Shown here: in pieces, positions 31,458 to 37,298 of the stretch
Position numbering within the stretch: position 1 is the first letter of the stretch
Layout of the letters: each line of letters starts with the position of its first letter
DNA from: a virus
Length of the DNA stretch: 37,298 nucleotides
Virus record (IMG/VR): IMGVR_UViG_3300021505_000003
Coordinates: 1-37,298 of that record
Reading direction: 5' to 3' (one strand)
Made by a program: the position numbers and the translations under genes
Notes under the pieces: generated by a model
Databases searched by the model: none
What the model was told of the DNA's origin: nothing
The model's input: only the letters and a program-made list of their open reading frames with translations

Positions 31458-31485
31458 TTGACAAGATATGAAAAGCTTATATAAT
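31458..31485 (+). promoter_or_regulatory. Strong rightward promoter before the second RHH gene
   Basis: TTGACA (31458-31463), a 16-bp spacer and TATAAT (31480-31485) are a perfect sigma70 consensus. It lies 28 bases ahead of the start at 31513, whose AAAGGAGG site is strong, so it should drive the RHH paralogue, initiator and helicase genes. T-rich stretches just upstream (31429-31448) may act as an UP-like element. Confidence 0.85.
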
Positions 31486-31512
31486 AAACCAAAAAAACAA
31501 AGGAGGTAAAAA

Positions 31513-31872
31513 ATGGCTAAAAAATCTAGGTTTATTAGAAGTGTTGACGATCAGACTTGGTTTAAGTTTGCTGGGTATAGCAAGCTTGAAGGCAAGACGC
31601 AAGCACAATTTTTGGCATCTTTAATTAAACTTTACGAGCAATTTAACGGAGAAAATCTTGAAGAGGCTGCTCTTAAACTACAAAAAATACTAGAAAAGAG
31701 GCAAGTTGATCACTTCACAATCTTTAAATTTACCACTGAGTGGAAGGCTTGCTTGGGAACTCCAAATCTTGACACTGGAGAAGGAAGGGAACAAGTAAGG
31801 AAGTTAAAAGGTTGTAAAACATTAGCTGAGGCTGTAAGATGGGCTATTGAAAATCAAGTGGAACCCTATTAA
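31513..31872 (+). CDS. Ribbon-helix-helix-like small DNA-binding protein 2
   Basis: A 119-aa protein. Residues 5-45 hold the RHH-like unit (FIRSVDDQTW, KFAGYSKLEGK, TQAQFLASLIKLYEQ), paralogous to the protein at 31216. The C-terminal half (LEEAALKLQKILEKRQVDH, then KTLAEAVRWAIENQ) is an added helical domain, perhaps for multimerisation. It is the first gene behind a perfect consensus promoter, the usual position of an autoregulated repressor or replication control protein. The exact target is unknown. Confidence 0.65.
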   Translation: MAKKSRFIRSVDDQTWFKFAGYSKLEGKTQAQFLASLIKLYEQFNGENLEEAALKLQKILEKRQVDHFTIFKFTTEWKACLGTPNLDTGEGREQVRKLKGCKTLAEAVRWAIENQVEPY

Positions 31873-31881
31873 AAAAACAAA

Positions 31882-31907
31882 CTCCGCTCTCCTGGGCGAG
31901 GGCGGAG
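31882..31907 (+). promoter_or_regulatory. Stable GC-rich hairpin just upstream of the initiator gene
   Basis: CTCCGCTCTC pairs with GAGGGCGGAG (10 bp, one wobble) around a 6-base loop in the 52-bp gap between 31872 and 31925. It ends four bases before the AGAGGAGG ribosome site. There is no T-run after it on the plus strand. It may control transcription or translation of the initiator; as a minus-strand terminator (GTTTGTTTTTTT follows on that strand) it could also block antisense transcription. Confidence 0.55.
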
Positions 31908-31924
31908 ATTAGAGGAGGTGAACA

Positions 31925-32812
31925 ATGGCAAATAGACGTATGATTTCAAAAACAATTATTGATAGCGACTATTTTTTAGAAATGCCTTTGTCTGCTCAAT
32001 GTCTTTACTTCCACCTGTTGGCACGTGCCGATGATGACGGCTTTATAGACTCCCCAAAGAAAATAATGCGCATGCTGGGCGCAACAGAGGACGATTTAAA
32101 AGTATTGCTAGCTAAACAATTTATTATTGCCTTTGAGAGTGGCGTGATAGTTATTAAGCACTGGAGAATTCATAACTATATCAGAGGGGATAGGTATAAA
32201 CCAACTTTTTACAGAAAAGAAAAGGCAATGCTGGAACTGGACGAAACAAATACATACTGTCTGGTATACCAACGGGATACCAATGGTATACCAACTGACA
32301 TACCAGATGACATACCACCTGACATACCAGATGGCATACCAGATGACATACCAATGGTTGCCAAACGGGAGACCCAGGTTAGGTTAGGTAAGGTTAATAT
32401 AAATAAAAGAGATAAGAAGGAGGTTATAAGTAAAGTAGTAGCTTATAGAGATAATAGCAAAAAACATACCAAAAATAACCCTTCCACCTCTTCTTTTTTT
32501 GAAAAAACTAATAACAACAGTAAAAACTCTAAAGAGTCTAGTGATACCTTAAAAGGAAATATAGAAAAATTAACTGATGAGCAATATATTAGCTATATAG
32601 AGCAAGAGTTTAAGAATATACCAGAAAAAACAATAAAAAAATGGAAGCAGCAATATCCAGACGCTGACGTCGAGGTAGAGACGCTAAAAGCACTTGACTG
32701 GCTTAAAGATCATCCCAAAAAAAGACGTAAAGACATTAAGCGCTTCATGGTTAATTGGCTTAAAAAGGTTAAACCAGCGGAAAGAGGGTTCCAGTTTCAG
32801 TTGGTTTTGTAG
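31925..32812 (+). CDS. Replication initiator / replisome organiser
   Basis: A 295-aa protein. The first ~110 residues form the winged-helix domain of phage replisome organisers (MANRRMISKTIIDSDYFLEM, LYFHLLARADDDGFIDSPKK, then RIHNYIRGDRYKPT). Residues ~113-144 are a tetrapeptide repeat (GIPTDIPDDIPPDIPDGIPD) encoded by the DNA iterons. The C-terminal part (YISYIEQEFKNIPEK, then KRFMVNWLKKV) likely binds the helicase. As in lambda O, the protein probably binds iterons within its own gene and loads the DnaB-like helicase encoded next (spacing 11 bases). Confidence 0.82.
   Translation: MANRRMISKTIIDSDYFLEMPLSAQCLYFHLLARADDDGFIDSPKKIMRMLGATEDDLKVLLAKQFIIAFESGVIVIKHWRIHNYIRGDRYKPTFYRKEKAMLELDETNTYCLVYQRDTNGIPTDIPDDIPPDIPDGIPDDIPMVAKRETQVRLGKVNINKRDKKEVISKVVAYRDNSKKHTKNNPSTSSFFEKTNNNSKNSKESSDTLKGNIEKLTDEQYISYIEQEFKNIPEKTIKKWKQQYPDADVEVETLKALDWLKDHPKKRRKDIKRFMVNWLKKVKPAERGFQFQLVL
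32265..32353 (+). repeat. Eight 12-bp iterons, putative origin of replication
   Basis: ATACCA (once ATACCC) recurs at 32265, 32276, 32288, 32300, 32312, 32324, 32336 and 32348: spacing 11 then exactly 12 bases. The unit is close to GACATACCAGAT; the first and third copies sit in the palindrome TGGTATACCA. The array lies inside the initiator gene and is followed by an AT-rich stretch (from about 32397), a likely unwinding region. The layout mirrors the lambda origin. Confidence 0.8.
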
Positions 32813-32823
32813 GGAGGGGATAA

Positions 32824-34068
32824 ATGGATATAAGAAAAGATCTTATTTATGAAGCCGAACAAACAGTCTTAGCCTTAATCCTGCGAGAGAAAAAAAGTTT
32901 TGAAAAAGTAGCAAATTATTTAACGCCTGCTGACTTTATAGAGAGATTGCATAGGCAAATTTACGAAGCTTGTTTGACTCTTAAAAGAGAAGGCAAAACC
33001 GTTGATTTGCTAAACATTAAAGAATATTTTACCTCAAAAAATATAGATTTTCCTTATACTTATCTGGTAGAGTTAATTGAAACTCCTATTTTAAGCGACA
33101 TCTCCGATGCTGCTAAAAAGATTAAAGAGAATACGGTCAAACGGAAATTGTTAGCCAAATTGAAAAACTTCACGGCTAATCTGGAGAAAGACTTTTCTTA
33201 TCTCACCCTTGAAAATATTGACCTTGTAAAGGTTTTTAATGAGGTCCAAGCGGACATTAAACAGGTTAAGGTTCAAAACTGGAAAAGTGCTGATAAGATA
33301 GATGTTGATAGTCTCCAGGTGGTAGAGAGCTTTCCTTTAGGTATTAAGATCCAAAATGGAGCAATCTGGGGTCTGGCAGGCGCTACATCTACTGGAAAAA
33401 CCGAACTGATGATTGATGTTGCTAATGTTTATTGCCAAGAGAGTGATAATAACGTGGTGTTCTATGCCCAATACGAGGGCACAGAACCTGACTTTGAAAT
33501 TAGACTCTCTAGAAAAAATATAAACGCTAAGAATTTTTACTATGCTATCAAGCCAGAGTTTTGGCAGTATCTTGACTTCATTGATGATTTTAAAGATAAA
33601 AATATTTTTATAGTAGTAGATTATCTTCAAATGTTTGGGAGGCGTTTGAAAAATAAAGACAAACGGGCGTATGAACCTCTTAAAACTTATGTAAACTCTA
33701 TCTTTAACTTTTTTGATGATATACGCTTTAAATATCCTAATGTGTCAGTATGCTTGCTACTTTCTTTATCAAAAGCAGGAATAATTGAAACAAGCAAAGA
33801 CAGGATAAATCTTAGGTTAAATTATTTAAATGCTATAAAAGAAAGCGGTGATATCCAGTATGATTTGGACTATACCTATGGGCTTCTTTTTACCGACGAT
33901 ATGAAAGAATATCATCTCTCTCGCCTGAACTCCAACGGTGAGAGCAGAAAAAAAATTATATGCGCCTTTATCAAGGGAAATCGCATAGGCGCAACGATAA
34001 GAGATGTGGTCTTGGAATACAATGTTGAGAGCAATTCTTACTTTAAGAAGGGGACATTTACGAAATAA
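32824..34068 (+). CDS. DnaB-like replicative helicase
   Basis: A 414-aa helicase. Residues 1-130 match the DnaB N-terminal helical domain (EAEQTVLALILREKKSFEKV, FIERLHRQIYEA). The RecA-like core has Walker A GATSTGKT (186-193) and Walker B IFIVVDYLQMFG with Asp266. Downstream, LLLSLSKAGI and SGDIQYDLDYTYGL fit the later helicase motifs. It would unwind the origin after loading by the initiator upstream. It is slightly shorter than bacterial DnaB (~450-470 aa). No primase or polymerase is encoded, so host enzymes are needed. Confidence 0.88.
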   Translation: MDIRKDLIYEAEQTVLALILREKKSFEKVANYLTPADFIERLHRQIYEACLTLKREGKTVDLLNIKEYFTSKNIDFPYTYLVELIETPILSDISDAAKKIKENTVKRKLLAKLKNFTANLEKDFSYLTLENIDLVKVFNEVQADIKQVKVQNWKSADKIDVDSLQVVESFPLGIKIQNGAIWGLAGATSTGKTELMIDVANVYCQESDNNVVFYAQYEGTEPDFEIRLSRKNINAKNFYYAIKPEFWQYLDFIDDFKDKNIFIVVDYLQMFGRRLKNKDKRAYEPLKTYVNSIFNFFDDIRFKYPNVSVCLLLSLSKAGIIETSKDRINLRLNYLNAIKESGDIQYDLDYTYGLLFTDDMKEYHLSRLNSNGESRKKIICAFIKGNRIGATIRDVVLEYNVESNSYFKKGTFTK

Positions 34069-34069
34069 C

Positions 34070-34181
34070 CCCCTGAGAGGCGAATAATGGCTTTTTAAGG
34101 CGGGGGAAAACAATTTTAAATAGTTTTTGTATAGGTAAAAATTTAAACGCAAAATAAGGGCAATTATGGCGCTCTCAGGGG
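34070..34181 (+). other. Noncoding element bounded by a perfect 10-bp inverted repeat
   Basis: CCCCTGAGAG (34070-34079) and CTCTCAGGGG (34172-34181) enclose ~92 bases in the 227-bp gap between the helicase and terminase genes. The C-run could instead pair with GGGGG at 34102-34106, giving two mutually exclusive folds. It may be a structured RNA, an attenuator at the early/late boundary, or a packaging-site element. The rest of the gap (34182-34295) is AT-rich and holds the TTGACA boxes. Confidence 0.6.
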
Positions 34182-34228
34182 TGGGTGTTAAGAAAATCAA
34201 TATTTTATAAAAAATCTCAAAAAAAACT

Positions 34229-34285
34229 TTGACAAATCTTGACAAAATAGTTAATTTTCTTTTAAAGTTAAAAAAACCTTATAAA
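34229..34285 (+). promoter_or_regulatory. Tandem TTGACA boxes and possible late promoter before terminase
   Basis: Two TTGACA boxes 10 bases apart (34229-34234, 34239-34244) lie upstream of the small terminase. A good -10 at 17 bp is missing (TAATTT at 34252 for the first). TATAAA at 34280-34285 is 11 bases before the ATG and could start a near-leaderless transcript, but lacks a matched -35. The site probably drives late genes, perhaps with an activator. Confidence 0.4.
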
Positions 34286-34295
34286 ATTATGAGAT

Positions 34296-34679
34296 ATGGC
34301 TACAAAAGATAAAATTTTAGAAGAGATAAATAAGCTGCCAAGACGGTTAAAAAAAGTGATGCTCTTGCTGATAAAAGAAGAGAACTGGACAAAGTCGTTT
34401 AGTCAGTTTTGTAGAGAGCACGATTTTAACGAGCCATCTCTTAGGGATGCAATTTGTAAGTATGGCACTCAGCGCTTTTGGGAACTCCGTTCACGTTATG
34501 TTAAAGCGGCACTGGAAGAGCACATGCCTAAAGTTTATGAGGCGATGCTTGCCAAAGCTTGCAAGGGAGATCCGCAAGTGCTGAAGCTTATTTTGCAATG
34601 GCGGGGTGAGCTTGTGAATAAGCATGAGCTTGAAGGGAAAGGGGTAGTAAATTTTAATTTTAATCTGGATAGTGATTAA
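34296..34679 (+). CDS. Terminase small subunit (putative)
   Basis: A 127-aa protein just before the large terminase. Residues 1-55 hold a helix-turn-helix-like part (LPRRLKKVMLLL, SFSQFCREHDFNEPSLRDAI) for DNA recognition; the C-terminal half (VYEAMLAKACKGDPQVLKLIL, split around 85-105) is the oligomerisation region typical of small terminases. It binds the packaging site and starts DNA loading. There is no clear Shine-Dalgarno sequence before the ATG, unlike most genes here. Assigned by context plus the helical pattern. Confidence 0.78.
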   Translation: MATKDKILEEINKLPRRLKKVMLLLIKEENWTKSFSQFCREHDFNEPSLRDAICKYGTQRFWELRSRYVKAALEEHMPKVYEAMLAKACKGDPQVLKLILQWRGELVNKHELEGKGVVNFNFNLDSD

Positions 34680-34689
34680 GATACCCATT

Positions 34690-34701
34690 GGCTGCGCAGC
34701 C
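34690..34701. other. Perfect 12-bp GC-rich palindrome between terminase genes
   Basis: GGCTGCGCAGCC is a perfect palindrome in the 36-bp gap between the two terminase genes, 15 bases before the large-subunit ATG. There is no visible ribosome site in this gap. It could be a protein site (for example terminase) or a hairpin (4-bp stem, GCGC loop) affecting translation. Its role is not provable from sequence. Confidence 0.5.
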
Positions 34702-34715
34702 TTATACATATAGCC

Positions 34716-36188
34716 ATGAATATAAATTATAAGCCAACGCCAACATTAAAGCGCTTTCACAAGAGCGACGCCTTTATGCGTGTTGTGATAGGTCCTGTGC
34801 GCAGTGGTAAATCCACTGCTATGTGCATGGAGATCATGCGGAGGGCTTGCCAACAGAGACCCTTCAAAGGCGTCCGCCATAGTCGTTGGGCTATTGTCAG
34901 GAATACCTACCCAGAGCTAAGGGACACCACGCTGAAGACTTGGTTGATGTGGTTTCCAGAGGAACATTTTGGCAAGTTTAATTGGCAGCAGATGACCCAT
35001 TACGTTAAATTTTATTTGCAGGATGGGACGTTGGTAAAGGCGGAGGTCCTTTTCAGGGCGTTGGATAGACCGAGTGATGTTAGAAAGTTACTCTCCCTAG
35101 AGCTAACTGGTGGGTGGATAAATGAGGCAAGGGAAGTTCCTAAAGCAATTGTTGATGCCTTGGGGGATAGAGTAGGGCAATATCCGAGCAAGATGATTGG
35201 CGGATGCACATGGCGGGGCGTGATGCTTGATACGAACCCACCAGATGAAGACCATTGGCTTTACAAACTTGCAGAGGAAGAGCGCCCAGAAGGCTGGGAG
35301 TTTTTTAAACAGCCTGGGGCATTAATAGAAAGGGACGGCAAGTTTATTCCGAACCCAAAAGCCGAGAATATAGAAAATTTAAACGAAGGGCATAATTATT
35401 ACCTTACAAGGTTAGCAGGCAAATCGCCTGATTATATTAGGGTCTATTATTGCGCTCAATACGGCTTTGTTATAGACGGAAAGCCAGTCTTTCCAGAGTA
35501 TGTAGATGCCGTGCATTGCAGCTATGAAATATTAAAGCCAGAGCGTGATTTGCCCATTTATATAGGGCTTGACTTTGGGCTTACTCCTGCTGCTTTATTT
35601 GCCCAAAGGCTTGTTAATGGGCGTTGGATTTGGTTTGATGAGCTGGTGAGTGACAATATGGGCATCTCCAGATTTGCTGAGTTATTATTAAATAAAATCC
35701 ATCGTGAGTATCCAGGGTTTAAGTTTGAGATATATGGAGACCCTGCTGGGCAACAGCGGGCGCAAACTGACGAAAAGACTTGCTTTCAGATACTTCACGC
35801 TAAGGGCATTCAAGCAGTGCCAGCGCCTACAAACGATTGGACAACTAGGCGTGAGGCGATTGCAGTGCCTTTGAGCCGTTTAATAGACGGCAAGCCAGGG
35901 CTAATAATCTCGCCTAAATGTAAAATGGCTAGAAAAGGGCTTGCTGGCGGATATTGCTATAAGCGCATACAGATAGCTAACGATGAGCGTTATAGAGATA
36001 AGCCTGATAAAAATATTTATTCACACGTAATTGACGCTGCTGGTTATGCGATGTTAGGCGGTGGTGAAGGGAATAGATTAGTAACTGGCGGGCAAAGTAT
36101 GACGTCTGAAGAGGCTAGAAAACTTTATATCCAAAATTTGCCACCAGATGCTAGGCAATACGTTAATTTTGATTTTGGAGGATTTTAA
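34716..36188 (+). CDS. Terminase large subunit (complete)
   Basis: A 490-aa packaging motor and nuclease. The ATPase domain has Walker A GPVRSGKS (26-33) and a GGWINEARE segment with Glu137 as likely catalytic/Walker B acid. The RNase H-like nuclease domain has IGLDFGLTP (Asp286), YGDPAGQQRAQTDE (Asp342) and HVIDAAGY (Asp440), the expected three acidic metal ligands. It follows the small subunit and overlaps the portal start by one base (taATG). Its last 312 bases have a diverged copy at 1-313. There is no clear Shine-Dalgarno site, so translation may be coupled or use the hairpin region. Confidence 0.93.
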   Translation: MNINYKPTPTLKRFHKSDAFMRVVIGPVRSGKSTAMCMEIMRRACQQRPFKGVRHSRWAIVRNTYPELRDTTLKTWLMWFPEEHFGKFNWQQMTHYVKFYLQDGTLVKAEVLFRALDRPSDVRKLLSLELTGGWINEAREVPKAIVDALGDRVGQYPSKMIGGCTWRGVMLDTNPPDEDHWLYKLAEEERPEGWEFFKQPGALIERDGKFIPNPKAENIENLNEGHNYYLTRLAGKSPDYIRVYYCAQYGFVIDGKPVFPEYVDAVHCSYEILKPERDLPIYIGLDFGLTPAALFAQRLVNGRWIWFDELVSDNMGISRFAELLLNKIHREYPGFKFEIYGDPAGQQRAQTDEKTCFQILHAKGIQAVPAPTNDWTTRREAIAVPLSRLIDGKPGLIISPKCKMARKGLAGGYCYKRIQIANDERYRDKPDKNIYSHVIDAAGYAMLGGGEGNRLVTGGQSMTSEEARKLYIQNLPPDARQYVNFDFGGF

Positions 36189-37298
36189 TGAGCGCCGAAC
36201 GTAAAGAATTTGAAGATGCCTACATGGCAGCGATAACACATTGGTCGCCTTTCTTAGTTGAGGCTGAAAAAGATCTCAATATGGCGCTGGGAGATCAATG
36301 GGACGCTGCGATGAAAGCGTATTTAAAGCAAAGAAGGCGTGAAGCCTACGTCTTTAACAAGATACATAGGATAATTAAATTAATTACTGGGTTTCAGCGT
36401 AAGAACAGATTATCTCTAAAATTTGAGGCTTTACTTGGCGGAGATAGCCAGACCGCATCTCAATTTACTAAAGCTGTAATGTGGCATATGCAGTATGCTG
36501 GTGGCTATCAAGAGATGAGCGAGGCTTTTGAGAAAGGCGCTTTGATTACGGGAATTAATTTAGTTCATCTTTACGTTGACCGTTTAACAGACCCAATTAA
36601 CGGAGATATCAGATTTTCCAGATGCCCTTACAATAGTTTTTTGCTTGACCCAAATATAGCCAAAAAAGATTTGAGTGATTGTGCCTATATCCTCCGTAGG
36701 AAATATCTCTCAAAGGAACAGGTAAAGGCGCTGTTGCCCTGGGCGGAAAAAGATATTGAGTTAATAAAGCCAGGGAGTGGTGATAATAAGTTCCCACAAT
36801 TAAAGCCAGCTTTAAAAAACCCTTATGCTTATGACGAATTCTGGCGCATGGATACTAAGAAGATATGGCTGGCAACACTGCCTGACGGTTCTTTTAAGCA
36901 ATTTGAAAACAAAAAAGAGATTGAGCAACTGTTTGAAATGTATCCTCCACTAGCCGAGCACATTAAAATTATTCCATCTTGGAGAAAAATAATAAAATTG
37001 CAGGTTTTTGTGGAGGGCAATTTACTTTACGACGGCGATTCTCCCTGGATAACGGACAATTATCCTTTTGTCCCTGTCTGGGGATTCTTTACTCCAGAGG
37101 TTAAGAAACCAGACTTAAAGATTTTTGGGATAGTAAGGGTTGCCAGGGACCCACAAACAGAAGTTAATAAACGCAGAAGCCAAATGATAGACATTATTGA
37201 GTCAACAATTGCCGCAGGATGGAAGGCAAAAGAAGGGAAACTCGTTGATCCAAATGCATTATACCAAAGCGGGCAAGGGCTAGTGGTATGGCTTACAG
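35876..37298 (+). repeat. Right copy of the diverged terminal overlap (pairs with 1-1426)
   Basis: It covers the terminase end and the portal N-terminal ~370 codons. Near-identical to the left copy in its first ~200 and last ~150 bases and more diverged in the middle, with mostly silent changes and one codon fewer at the portal start. The pattern suits an assembly that closed on conserved segments of two strains. Confidence 0.9.
36188..37298 (+). CDS. Portal protein, N-terminal part (truncated by window end)
   Basis: About 370 codons of the second portal copy, running off the window in frame. The protein matches 313-2229 with scattered changes: MSAERK against MATPERK, PGSGDNKFPQ against PTSNDEKFPQ, LKNPYAYD against SKSYYAYD, EVKKPDLKIFG against EAKNSELKVFG. 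Conserved segments such as VNKRRSQMIDIIE are identical. It is the portal of the second variant, not a new gene. Confidence 0.92.
   Translation, partial: MSAERKEFEDAYMAAITHWSPFLVEAEKDLNMALGDQWDAAMKAYLKQRRREAYVFNKIHRIIKLITGFQRKNRLSLKFEALLGGDSQTASQFTKAVMWHMQYAGGYQEMSEAFEKGALITGINLVHLYVDRLTDPINGDIRFSRCPYNSFLLDPNIAKKDLSDCAYILRRKYLSKEQVKALLPWAEKDIELIKPGSGDNKFPQLKPALKNPYAYDEFWRMDTKKIWLATLPDGSFKQFENKKEIEQLFEMYPPLAEHIKIIPSWRKIIKLQVFVEGNLLYDGDSPWITDNYPFVPVWGFFTPEVKKPDLKIFGIVRVARDPQTEVNKRRSQMIDIIESTIAAGWKAKEGKLVDPNALYQSGQGLVVWLT

Noticed and set aside
1-37298. tRNA or rRNA genes
   Set aside because: No cloverleaf-like or conserved rRNA segments were noticed on either strand.

Overview
The window is a complete-to-slightly-redundant genome of an AT-rich, short-tailed (podovirus-like) bacteriophage. 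The assignment rests on a P22-type portal, an N4-gp56-type major capsid protein, a gp10-like tail hub, several receptor-binding proteins, a giant polyvalent ejection-type protein and no tape measure, sheath or tube genes. The first 1,426 bases are a diverged copy of the last 1,423. Position 1 corresponds to 35876, so one genome unit is about 35.87 kb and the contig runs just over once around a circular or terminally redundant map. The host is not identifiable. Shine-Dalgarno sites are strong (AAAGGAGG type), sigma70-like promoters are near-consensus, and a GH24 lysozyme is present, so the host is a bacterium. No integrase, CI-like repressor, DNA polymerase, RNA polymerase or tRNA was seen although the full circle is covered.

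Layout. (1) The rightward late module starts at 34296 with the small and large terminase and the portal, wraps through the contig ends, and continues from 313 to 23569. It holds the portal, scaffold, capsid, adaptor, tail hub, three receptor-binding proteins, a PurD-like ATP-grasp ligase with a coupled GNAT protein, three internal-virion candidates (the last 1,839 aa with a D12-type methyltransferase and a zincin motif), a holin-like protein, lysozyme and a small basic protein. It ends in two opposed hairpin terminators. (2) The leftward early operon (28687 down to 23664) runs from a near-consensus promoter. It encodes a Csx20-like putative ring nuclease, RecT, a Cas4/AddB-type Fe-S nuclease, small Cys-rich proteins and a RAMP (Cas7-like) protein. 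These are followed by about 450 bp of noncoding DNA made of a degenerate GGYAA repeat, and then three small unknown genes. (3) The rightward early/replication module (28830-34068) encodes an AlpA-like regulator, a RuvC-like resolvase, small zinc-binding and basic proteins, a P-loop kinase, an HD-like DUF5662 protein, two paralogous ribbon-helix-helix-like proteins, a replication initiator with eight iterons inside its gene, and a DnaB-like helicase.

How it fits together. The leftward and rightward early promoters overlap on the same ~37 bp, so they should compete for polymerase. Replication probably starts at the iterons inside the initiator gene (lambda O-like) with the DnaB-like helicase. 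RecT, the Fe-S nuclease and the RuvC-like enzyme would process and recombine concatemers, which the terminase packages.

The most notable possibility is that the leftward operon combines recombination with counter-defence. Its first gene resembles Csx20, which would degrade the cyclic oligoadenylate signal of type III CRISPR. A later gene carries the glycine-rich loop of Cas7/RAMP proteins although there is no CRISPR locus in the window. Both assignments come from motif recognition by eye and are not confirmed by database search or structure.
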